The position numbers and the translations under genes were made by a program. Shown here one piece after another: positions 35,405-44,500 of a stretch of DNA of 64,000 nucleotides; position 1 is the first letter of the stretch, and each line of letters begins with the position of its first letter. The DNA is from Symsagittifera roscoffensis. Taxonomy: Eukaryota > Xenacoelomorpha > Acoela > Convolutidae. The stretch is from positions 57,670,338-57,734,337 of the forward strand of contig NC_087064.1 of NCBI RefSeq assembly GCF_963678635.1, in the 5' to 3' direction. The notes beneath the pieces are model-generated. The model had not been told where the DNA came from. It saw only the letters and a list, made by a program, of their open reading frames with translations, and did no database searches.

Positions 35405-36750
35405 CTAGAGGGTGTGTGGAGGTCAAAGTGATTTTGGATGAAACGATAGTAACTGTATGTATGTGTTTGTTTAGTGCGCAACATAATATCATGTGAGCAG
35501 TGCAAATCTCTTTCGTGTGGTGCAAGGAAATGAAAGGTTAGTGAAAAGATTTGGAAGCGTTCTTTAAAACTTTCGTATGCTTGTGTGTTTGTTAGTGCTT
35601 CTGAAATAATGTGATCAAACTTTCGGTCGAAGATGTTTAGTGTAAATACATATGGTGTCTTGATGAAAAATTTCTCGGTGATTTGTGGATTAGCGAAGCG
35701 ATCGTCGTCTAAGAATTGATCTTGGTTAGCTCTGATGATGTTGTGATCGTAGTATTCTAGTGTATATTCATTAGCTCTAGGTGCAGTGTGTATTTTTAGT
35801 GATTTTTTATATCCAACGTAAGTAAACTGTCTAGCGGTTAGTGGTGTAGTTAGTTGATATAGCATGTCTTTGTTTCGTTCTATATCGATGGAAGTGTTGG
35901 ATAAAGGTAAGCAAAGAGGGTTAGTGAAATGATAGTATGAGGTCCAAGAGAGAGTGGGCATTAAAACGTATTCATCTACAAAGTTGCGTGTTTCGTTAGC
36001 GTCGTGAGGGGTGTTTAAGGTGTATTGTGGAAACGAGGGTAAAGTGATAGCTAAAAATTCTTTAGTGTTAGTATGCTGGGGGTGGTTGATGTATTCACGG
36101 GCTGTTCCTGGTTTTGCTGGGAAAGGATGGTTGGGGAATTTTCTTTTAAAAGTGCGGTAAGCTCTATTAGTGTTTAGTGAAGATATAGTGGATGTGGATG
36201 ATGGTGTTAATGATTCAGTATAATTTGAAGAGGGTGTAGGGGGATTGGATGAATTTGTAGTGGAGGAGATTTGGTTTATGGTCGGGGTGTTAAGGTGGTA
36301 GGGTTGTTGTTGGAGGGTAATAAAATTATCTAGCTCTGGGGAGATTCGGGGGGTGTCTGGAGAATGAGATGATTGGTCAGAATGGTATGAGGAATAGGTT
36401 GGGGTAACTTGGGAAGCATAAGAGGGTGTGGGAGTGATTGGGTCAGGGTTATTGGACAATATGGGTTGAAAAGGAGGTTGAGAAAAATTAGAAGGGTTAT
36501 GAAAATTATTGGATGGGGATGGTTCTGAGTCGGCAAATTCATCGGGGGTTTCAATATTCGGGTTATTTAGCTGTGAGATGGAGTATAAAACTGAAATATG
36601 TGAGTTAGTGTCGGAATTCATGCCTGATGTTACATTGCTAGATGGAAAATCGGGTGGCGGAAAAGCAAAAAGTGGTATGATTGGGATTTGAGAGGTAAGA
36701 TTGGTTGGATGGGAATTTGATCGGTGTAGTGATCCAAGTTGGCGGCTCAT
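35347..36750 (-). CDS. 467-aa ORF downstream of env (unknown)
   Basis: ATG lies in an ATGA overlap with the env stop. Residues 1-190 are Ser/Pro/Thr/Asn-rich and probably disordered. Residues 190-467 have a folded composition with many aromatics, for example FKRKFPNHPF, SWTSYYHF and FTYVGYKKS, and only two cysteines. There is no signal peptide or membrane helix. The layout (disordered Pro/Ser N-terminus, folded C-terminus) resembles the ATG-less ORF upstream of env, which might mean an ancient duplication or a shared role. I recognise no family. A gene after env is unusual in gypsy elements, and intactness in a recently inserted copy argues that it is needed or was recently needed. Confidence 0.7.
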   Translation of the reverse strand: MSRQLGSLHRSNSHPTNLTSQIPIIPLFAFPPPDFPSSNVTSGMNSDTNSHISVLYSISQLNNPNIETPDEFADSEPSPSNNFHNPSNFSQPPFQPILSNNPDPITPTPSYASQVTPTYSSYHSDQSSHSPDTPRISPELDNFITLQQQPYHLNTPTINQISSTTNSSNPPTPSSNYTESLTPSSTSTISSLNTNRAYRTFKRKFPNHPFPAKPGTAREYINHPQHTNTKEFLAITLPSFPQYTLNTPHDANETRNFVDEYVLMPTLSWTSYYHFTNPLCLPLSNTSIDIERNKDMLYQLTTPLTARQFTYVGYKKSLKIHTAPRANEYTLEYYDHNIIRANQDQFLDDDRFANPQITEKFFIKTPYVFTLNIFDRKFDHIISEALTNTQAYESFKERFQIFSLTFHFLAPHERDLHCSHDIMLRTKQTHTYSYYRFIQNHFDLHTPSRQPHHRFQTSIQNTLHRIS

Positions 36751-39365
36751 CGTGGGCTAAAAAAATTATTATTTTGAGATTGAAAAGCGGTGGTATGGGG
36801 CTGTTCAATAATTTGTTCATAAGTATTATCATCTTGTGACTGGTGTGTCATTATATGTTGGATGGGACTTTGTGATGTGGTGAGTCGAAAATTTGGATTA
36901 TGTGTGATTGCTAAATGTCGAAAATTTCGTGGGACTAGGGATAGTGGATGGTTATTTGGTAGGGGTGGTAATTGTGGTGCCGTTGGCGTTATGTCTACAT
37001 TGTTATGTTCTTCATCGTATGTATTTTGTCGTGTTGTTATTTTTGTGTTATATTCTTTTATTTGTGCGTCTAAAAGAATTTTGTTTATAGATGTGGAAAA
37101 AATTCCAAAAAATCCTGCAAAGAGTATGCGTGCTACGCTTGCTTGTCTGTTTACTTGTGTGTGTATAGCACATGTATTGTAGATTCCTTTTAAGAGTGAG
37201 AAAAGAAATCCAATAAAGTTAAACATTGCGTATAAAATAGTCAATTTTTCTAAGATGTAGTAGGGCCATCCTAGAAAATCAAGGATTTCATTCTTGAGTG
37301 TAACAAAGCTAAAAATGTTGATTGGTGATATATCTTGGGGACGGTATTTTTCGCCGTTTAGATATATATAATCTTTAATGTCTTTAAAATATCCGCTATA
37401 GTCTTGTGTGTAGATATCGGCAAAACCTGCGGTTTCTGCAAGTTTGCGTAGATTTTGGTCAATTGATTGTCTTTGTATAGTGTCCATTTGTGTTAATAAT
37501 TCTTGGAATTGTTGTGTTCTAATGTGATGTTGAATATCTGATTTTGAATAGATTCCTATTGATTGTAAGTCTATATTTGGGTTTCGAGCGATAGCGCGAA
37601 TGCTTTCTGGTGAAAATTTTTTGAGTGATTGCATTAATGTGGGATATGGAGTGAGAAGATAATATTTATTTTCATCAGGGTTTAGTTGTACTACATTGTG
37701 GCTATTTTCTGATCCACATGGGACTGCGGTATCCCAGAAATAGGTTCTTCGTGAAAGTGTATCCACGAAATGTACTTTATTCTTATAAAAGATAGGGATT
37801 CTTTTATAACATCGTTTATCTTCAAAAACGTATAGTGGTGATACTTTTTTGGTACAAGTATAAAACCATAAGATGTTTCCTTCGTAGTCTAAAAAATTTG
37901 ATCTATTTCCTGATAATAAGTATCCTGCATAGGGTATTTTTAATACTGCTAGTGCAAGTGATTGTAATATTTGTGTTCGTTCTAATTCGCATAGTTGGTG
38001 TAGTGTTTCTAATTCGGAGAGTGACATTTCTTGAAAAATTCGGCTAATTGTATAATCTAGTTTCATATCTAAATGAATATCATAGTGGATATTACCGAAA
38101 TATGTAGTATTCATTAGTGATAATTCTTGTAAGCGTGTGCTTCTGGTGTCATAAGGTTTTAGATGTCCACCAGGTTGTCCGTTGCTTTTTTCAAAATTAA
38201 CTGGTATATAGGATGTTCCTTCGTTTAGAGGATGACCTGTGGCATATGGGTCGATTTTTACTTTTCCAGTGGTCATGTCGAATCCTTTTTCGTATTCAAC
38301 TAATATTTCAGAGTATTGTGTTCTGTGAAGTGGATTCCTGTATTTACATGCAAGTTCTGTTTCTTGATATATTTGAAAACGTGTCAATTTATTTTCTATA
38401 TTGTCAATGTTTCTAAAATTAGAACTTAGTTTTCGTGATGGATGGACTTGTTCATAAGGAATTGATTGTATGAAATATTTTTCGTGAAATTTTATCATAC
38501 GAGCGTGTATTTTTGCTACTTGAAATGTTGTACATGTATCTTCGGGGAACCAAACAATTGTTGCTTGTGTTCTTGTTGTAGGGTCGCAATATCCTTGATC
38601 ATTTTTACAAGGTAGTCGGATTCCTTGATAGATCATTGTATTATCAGATAAATCTCGTGTGAGTTGTATTTTTTCGAGTTGTATTTTCCAATCGAAAAAC
38701 ATTATTTCTTGGTATCCTTTATTTTTCGTGTCTGCTTTGCAGTTTGATGGGTTATTTATACCAATGTGTGGTATCCAATGTTTATCATGTAGGTCATAGG
38801 TTAATCGTCCGTGTGCGCCGTTATACGGGTATTTTTCGTCTAGTTTTATATGTCCTTGGTGTCTTTCAAGTTGTGATTGATGTACAGAGTCTGAAAAAAC
38901 TTGAAAATTAACTAATTTTCTTTGGGAGTTTTTATTTTGTGTGATGTTTAGTCTAAGTAATTCATTTTTACAATCGTCGGGATTGAGATGTAAAAGACGT
39001 TCTATATTACTTTGATAGAATGATTCATGGTCAAGTCGGTTTTTGTTGCCGTTGGAGACTTGTGAACAATGTACTTTCTTTTCGGAAAATGTCGCTGTGA
39101 ATTTATAACCTGTAACTGTTGTTGCTCGGGCTTTTGAATAGAGTGTTGCTATTACATCTGTGGTTTCTATAGCTTGTGGTTCTGTTTCACATTGTGATAC
39201 TTGATTTATTGCATATTTATGTAGTGTTTTTTGTTCATTTTCTTCACAATCGTAATGTGTTACTAATAAATCTTGTGGTCCTGTACGAGGGGAAGGGTTT
39301 ATGTTTTGATTTGAGATTACTAGAAAAAGGAGTTGGAGAAAAATTAATAATTTTAGAATATACAT
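36747..39365 (-). CDS. env: Env-like transmembrane glycoprotein, 872 aa
   Basis: Follows pol in the usual env position. It begins with a signal peptide (about residues 1-18, Leu/Ile/Phe-rich, ending VIS). A Cys-rich ectodomain has several N-glycosylation sequons (NIT, NTT, NRS). At 253-280 there is a pattern LPCK...GYC...TIVWFPEDTC, with cysteines around a V/I-W-x-P core. Two hydrophobic segments follow near 705-727 and 744-762, then a roughly 110-residue Pro/Gln-rich tail. I see no clear furin site. The Cys/VW pattern faintly recalls class III glycoproteins of mononegavirus or chuvirus type, but I cannot confirm a family. Its start overlaps the preceding ORF by 13 nt and its stop overlaps the next ATG by 4 nt. 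Role inferred: membrane targeting or entry. Confidence 0.8.
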   Translation of the reverse strand: MYILKLLIFLQLLFLVISNQNINPSPRTGPQDLLVTHYDCEENEQKTLHKYAINQVSQCETEPQAIETTDVIATLYSKARATTVTGYKFTATFSEKKVHCSQVSNGNKNRLDHESFYQSNIERLLHLNPDDCKNELLRLNITQNKNSQRKLVNFQVFSDSVHQSQLERHQGHIKLDEKYPYNGAHGRLTYDLHDKHWIPHIGINNPSNCKADTKNKGYQEIMFFDWKIQLEKIQLTRDLSDNTMIYQGIRLPCKNDQGYCDPTTRTQATIVWFPEDTCTTFQVAKIHARMIKFHEKYFIQSIPYEQVHPSRKLSSNFRNIDNIENKLTRFQIYQETELACKYRNPLHRTQYSEILVEYEKGFDMTTGKVKIDPYATGHPLNEGTSYIPVNFEKSNGQPGGHLKPYDTRSTRLQELSLMNTTYFGNIHYDIHLDMKLDYTISRIFQEMSLSELETLHQLCELERTQILQSLALAVLKIPYAGYLLSGNRSNFLDYEGNILWFYTCTKKVSPLYVFEDKRCYKRIPIFYKNKVHFVDTLSRRTYFWDTAVPCGSENSHNVVQLNPDENKYYLLTPYPTLMQSLKKFSPESIRAIARNPNIDLQSIGIYSKSDIQHHIRTQQFQELLTQMDTIQRQSIDQNLRKLAETAGFADIYTQDYSGYFKDIKDYIYLNGEKYRPQDISPINIFSFVTLKNEILDFLGWPYYILEKLTILYAMFNFIGFLFSLLKGIYNTCAIHTQVNRQASVARILFAGFFGIFSTSINKILLDAQIKEYNTKITTRQNTYDEEHNNVDITPTAPQLPPLPNNHPLSLVPRNFRHLAITHNPNFRLTTSQSPIQHIMTHQSQDDNTYEQIIEQPHTTAFQSQNNNFFSPR

Positions 39366-40486
39366 GTGTATGATAATCCTGAGTATGGGTTATAAAATGT
39401 AATGTAACCAATTGTGTTTTTGGTATATCTGTCGTATTTATATATTACTTCAGTAGTTATAAACGGTGGTGGTAGTGATTGAGCTGTTATGTTAGGTGGA
39501 TTTAATGGGTAGGGATGTTGGGTAATGTTATTTAACTTAACTGTGATTTCAAACTTTAATTGTAAACTGTTTTGTTGGAGTATTTGAATATTGTGATCAC
39601 GGATATCGTTGTGAATATCTTGGCGATATTGTAATCTATTAAGTGCCCAGTTATGAAGGCGGTTACTTTCTTGATGTTGTCCAAATAATGGTGGAGGTGC
39701 TGTGAATGTATTCCAATCTAATCTTAAAGGAATATTTATTGATGATTGTTCTCGATATCTGGCGTCGAGATTATTTGGAAAATTTAAGTTAAAGGGTGGT
39801 GGTGAAAACTGGCTTATTGATGGTGTTGATGGTAGTGATAATGTTTCTGGTAGTGATGAGGATGTTGTTGTATCCGTAGAAATATCTATGGGGTCATTGA
39901 CTAAATTTGGTTCACCTTGTGTAAATGAATGTGTAGTCCAATATGGAAATCGTGATGCCTGGTTTGGGGGGTTAAAGGGATTTTCACGTATTTGCTCAGA
40001 TGTTGGTGTTGAACCTAAGTAATCTGATGGTAGGCTTGAGGTGCTACGTTGTGAAAGAAGCGTAGGGGTTTCTGGTAATATACCAATGGGGTTTTCTGGA
40101 GTGTTTTGTGATGGGGATTGAGGTATATCAAAATGAACTCGGGGAGTTTGAAAATTTCTGTTTCGTCGAGGATGTATAATTTGTCTATTTATTTCGACTG
40201 TATTTTGGTTTTGACTAGAATTTTTTATTCTACTTAGTTCTTGTGGTAGTGTTGGATATAGGTTATATGTTGGTTCGCTTAAAGGTGCTTGTCGTTGAAC
40301 TGGTTCTAGTGGTTCTGATAAACGAGCATGTCGTTCTTCAAAAGTGTATGGATTGTCTTGAAAAGAAATTCGTGTAGATGTTTGAGGATTTTGAGTAGTT
40401 GAAGGTGGTGTTTGGTTATCTTGGGATGATGTCGGTGAAGACTGATTCTGTGACTGTTGGGTAGCAATTTTTGATAGTTTTTTGAA
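39353..40486 (-). CDS. 377-codon Pro/Ser/Thr-rich ORF without any ATG
   Basis: An open frame from just after tandem stops (TAATAA at 40487-40492) to TAA at 39353-39355, overlapping the env start by 13 nt. No in-frame ATG exists anywhere, so ATG-based ORF calling misses it. The first two thirds are Pro/Ser/Thr/Gln/Asn-rich and probably disordered. The last 110 residues look folded and contain RLHNWALNRLQYR and YNPYSGLSYTCIF. In copy A the same frame does start with ATG (at 62) immediately after the 62-aa ORF, at the position where this copy has TAA. Either the start was lost here, or translation uses splicing or a non-AUG codon. Function unknown; its place between membrane ORFs and env suggests a virion or envelope role. 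Confidence 0.6.
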   Translation of the reverse strand, partial: FKKLSKIATQQSQNQSSPTSSQDNQTPPSTTQNPQTSTRISFQDNPYTFEERHARLSEPLEPVQRQAPLSEPTYNLYPTLPQELSRIKNSSQNQNTVEINRQIIHPRRNRNFQTPRVHFDIPQSPSQNTPENPIGILPETPTLLSQRSTSSLPSDYLGSTPTSEQIRENPFNPPNQASRFPYWTTHSFTQGEPNLVNDPIDISTDTTTSSSLPETLSLPSTPSISQFSPPPFNLNFPNNLDARYREQSSINIPLRLDWNTFTAPPPLFGQHQESNRLHNWALNRLQYRQDIHNDIRDHNIQILQQNSLQLKFEITVKLNNITQHPYPLNPPNITAQSLPPPFITTEVIYKYDRYTKNTIGYITFYNPYSGLSYTCIF

Positions 40487-40494
40487 TTATTACT

Positions 40495-40683
40495 TTAGTG
40501 AGAAATTTTGTGTTTATTATAATATTCTTCCAAAAAAAGAATTAGAAGGATTGTTGCTAGGGCAAATGTGAGGATTGCTTTCTTTATACATTTACATATT
40601 GTCAAAATGAGGGATGATAAGAATGCTATGAAAATTACAAACAATAAAAAAATATCAGTTCTACTGAAAATTGTTCGTATCAT
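40495..40683 (-). CDS. Small two-helix membrane ORF, 62 aa
   Basis: Begins within the stop codon of the preceding ORF (ATGA). Two hydrophobic segments (about residues 9-28 and 36-51) are separated by a short Cys/Lys hinge (CKCIKKA), with a charged EEYYNKxKIS tail. Copy A carries a clear relative of equal length (68-256), with most residues conserved and the hinge and tail kept. Conservation of length, hinge and tail in a decayed copy supports a real protein. Role unknown. Confidence 0.6.
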   Translation of the reverse strand: MIRTIFSRTDIFLLFVIFIAFLSSLILTICKCIKKAILTFALATILLILFLEEYYNKHKISH

Positions 40684-40910
40684 TTAGACAAGTTGTTAAA
40701 ATCGTACCTGTGGATATATTCAAGGGTTTTGGAAAGTTTTAGGAATAGTTCGAGTATAGTGTAGAAAATTAAAAAAATGTTACAAAAAATGATTAGGATT
40801 ATTAGAAAATATTCAAGTATATCAAAAAGAAATATTATAAAGGCTTCAAGTATTGAAAAAAAATGTTTAAAATTTATAAGTATTTGAGCAACTGTTTGAG
40901 AGAAGAGCAT
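40680..40910 (-). CDS. Small hydrophobic membrane ORF, 76 aa
   Basis: ATG-started, preceded directly by an in-frame stop, so the start is well defined. It is mostly Phe/Ile/Leu with two or three hydrophobic stretches and a short polar tail. A diverged relative lies in copy A (234-485). Its stop overlaps the next ATG in an ATGA arrangement (40680-40683). I recognise no family. A membrane-active accessory protein, such as a viroporin-like peptide, is only a guess from composition. Confidence 0.5.
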   Translation of the reverse strand: MLFSQTVAQILINFKHFFSILEAFIIFLFDILEYFLIILIIFCNIFLIFYTILELFLKLSKTLEYIHRYDFNNLSK

Positions 40911-41510
40911 TTAAGAAATGATCTCTTGGTCGAATATTTTTTGCTGTTTGAGGCGATTTTCTAGTGTGGTCGAATTATTTATTAGTTTTTTGACAAGTGG
41001 GTTGAGTTTTGTAAAAAATTGTTGGGGGCAATTTTCATGGTGACTGGGAGGTCGTCTTTTTCTTTATTTTTGTTTGTCAAATGATCCGGGGTATGGTGAG
41101 ATTTTTATACTTTAGGCTAATTAAAATCTTCATTTTGTTACTTTAGGCTAAGTTATCAAATTTGTTTTGGGGGTATTCGTGGTCTGAGTTGGGGAAATAT
41201 TGTTGATCTTTGGGTTATTAGATAACGGAGGGGTACGGTATTATGGTGATATTTATTTTAGCTGTCAAGTTGGAGTGATTTGCTTATTTTTGACCTGGAG
41301 GTTGTAAAGTTATAGTTAGAGATGTGCCTGGAGTTCTAGATTATTCGTCTAATTGATCTTAGTTTGAGTTAGAGAAAGTGGCGGATTGGATGAATCCTAT
41401 TGGTCTATTTTGAACTAGAATTATTGCGTACTTGTGAGCATGTTATTTTGAAAAATTGAAATGAAAAATGTTACGGAGGTTTCAAGATTGTGAAGTATAA
41501 AATCTTAAAA
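40911..41510 (-). other. 600-nt spacer between pol and the small membrane ORFs
   Basis: No convincing ORF. The segment is conserved with copy A (about 500-1090), including a shared block containing ttatttttgacctggag. It is the place where a splice acceptor for env-type subgenomic RNA would be expected. CACACTAG and AAACAG strings lie close to the next ATG, but nothing proves their use. Confidence 0.4.
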
Positions 41511-44500
41511 TTACTTTTTAAATTCTACTTTCTTTAATATTTTAGATTGGGGGATGAACATTTTGTAGTTTTTACGTGGTTGATTTCGGAGTCTTGTTGT
41601 TTTTCTATGTTCAGATTTGTCTATTTCTTCTTGGGGTATTATTTGTTCTGTCATTTTTCTATTTTTTCTTTGTTTTGGAGATTCTTTATGGTTTTGTGTA
41701 TTGTTTTTGGTGGCGGTTGGTTTTGTGTTTTGATTTTCGGTGGGGTTATCATTTTGTTCTGTGTTTTTCAGATGTGGTTCATTTTGAATGATTTTTAATC
41801 CTGTGAAAGAATATAATTGGGTTAATTCGCGGAGTGCGTATTCTTTTGGGTAATAAGGTAATAGGTTGTTTCGATGTTGAACGATTTCTTTTTTGTTTGA
41901 GTCGGTAATTTTATATGTGACATCAGTGGGTTTTGCAATTATTTGGTATGGTCCTTTTCGAAGGGGTTGTAATTTTTTAGAAATTCCTTTTTGAGTATTA
42001 AAATTAGGTATTAAAACAAATGTTCCAATTTTTAAATCGGAAGCTGGTGTAAAACGTGAATTGATTTGTTCATTTATGTTTTGTCTTTGTAATAACTTTT
42101 TCGTTATTTTTTGGTAAATTTCATTGTGTTTCTTATCTCTATTTAAAATCCATTCGGTGTGTGTACCGGAGGCTAATTTAAGAATTTGTGGGTGATGAAA
42201 ATGATCTTCATCGTGTTTATGTAAAGGTAGGTTATAACAAATTGAATCTTTATTTGGTTTACAATAACCTTGTGCGTTTTTATGGGAATTTGCTGTAAAC
42301 ATTATTGGTTTGCGTGGCTTTTGGTTAAAAACCATTTCGTATGGTGACATTCCTAGTGTTGTCGTAATTTGTGAGTTATATGCTAAGGGAAATAATTTTA
42401 CATCTGCTGACCATTCGGTATATTTTGTATCATTTCCGTTGATGATACATCTAAGATATTCTTGTAGTGAACGGTTCATACCTTCGACTAAGCCGTTTGT
42501 CCAAGGTGCATGAGATGTACGTGGTTTGTGTTTAATGTTGTATAAATGACATAGTGTTATTATTTCATTATTTATGAATTCTGTACCATTGTCTGTAACT
42601 AAAATTTCTGGTAGTCCGAATTTTGCTATCCAGTGTTCATAGAGTGTTGTGTAAGCGTAATAAGCGTTACAATGTGGTACTGGGTTAAGTGCTACATAAT
42701 GTGTAAATGCGTCAACAATTACCATAATGTAGGAGTTTCCTTCTGATGAGGGTGAAATTGGTCCTTTAGTATCAAATGAGATACGATGATTAAAGTACAA
42801 ACTTTGTCCTTTAAAATCTTGTTTTTGTGCTATTTGTTTTTGATTTGGGTAAGGTTTATTTAGCTGACATATTATACAATCATTGCATAGTACTTTTATC
42901 CAGATTGGTGCATTTGGGAAGTAAAAATTTTGTATAAAATTTGAATATGTTTTTTCTGATCCAGAGTGTCCTTTAATATTTTGTGTATGTGAAATATTAA
43001 AAGCGATGAGAATCATACTTAAAGGAAGACAGGGGACTATGGATTCGTTTAAGTTGTATTCTAAAAGGTCTGTAGTTTCATTAATTGTTGTGTAATTAAA
43101 TTTGCGAAAATATCGGAGGAGTGTCTTGTTGCCTAGTATGGTTGAATCTGCTTTGTTAGGTTTAGTTTTATATTTGTGCCATGATTTTAGTTGTCGAATT
43201 ATTGGGTCAAGATTCTGGTATTGTTTTAGTGTTGAAATTGTAATTGTTTCTGTTGGAGGGAGAAAAATGTTTTCAATTTCGAATTTAGATAAGGGTATTG
43301 TATCAAGGGGGTCGTGAAGGTCAAAAACTTGATTTATTGTGTATTTTGAATCATTTGTTTGTGGTCCTGATAAATTTATTTTATCAGTTAAATCTTCTTT
43401 TTCAATTAGTGGAAAATGGTCTTTCTTAGGCGGGTGTTGTTTTGTTCGTTTTTGTTGGGTGTTATTTTTTATCCATTGAGAATATGGGATTGGTTTGAAA
43501 GTTGATGTTCCAAGTAAATCAACTTCATAATGATTATTTTGACAATCTAAATAAAGTGGGAAATGTTGTAAATTATTTATTTGTGATTGTTCAATATCAG
43601 TTTTAACTGCATATTTGCATTCTAATCGGGGTGATGTTTCGTTTTCTGCAAGGTAGAATATTATGTTTTTGGGTATTTCAACTGTTGTTTTTCGTGTAAG
43701 TAATTCAGGTGGTGTATTTCGACTTAAGGTGTCTGGTAATGCAAGATTTTTTCCTGCAGTCCAAACTATATGTAAGTTTGGAAATTTCATTAGAATTAGT
43801 TGAAATCTGTAAACTCGGTGGTTTGGGTTAGATTTTTGTGTAAAGAGAAAGATGATTGGTTTATGGTCTGTGAATAGAACTGTTGGATGTTTTGATCCAA
43901 GTATCAGAAATTCATATTCTGTCAGTGTATATATTATGGCTGTACATTCTCTCATTAGAGTTGAGAGTCGTAGCTCTGCTTGAGTGAATAATCGAGAATT
44001 TGCTGATATGAGGTTCATTTTATTTGTACCATTATGTGATTGTAATAGTGCTGCACCGATGCCAAAGTTCGAAGCATCGCACATTGCATAAAATGGTTGA
44101 TCAGGGTCTGGAATTGTGTTTGAAATTTGTTCAGTTAAAAGTTTCTTTATTTCTTCGAATCGTGCTTGATGTTCTGTATTCCATTCAAAATTATTTTGTT
44201 GTCTAAGGATGTTGTAAAATGGTCGTAGATATAATTGCATTTTATAAACATATTTACTTAAAAAGTTTAACATTCCAAGAAATTCTTGGATTTTCTTTTT
44301 ATTTGTTGGTGGTTGAAGTTTTTGAATAGCGTCAATGCGTGATTTCAATGGAGTGATTGTTTTTCTTTCTATATTATGTCCTAAGAATTTAACTCTTGTC
44401 AAAAAGAAGTGTGATTTATCGGGGGCGGCCTTCAGATTTTCGTTCTGAAGTATTTGGTGATATTTTTCTAAAACTTTGAACATTTCGTCTTTTGTTTGTG

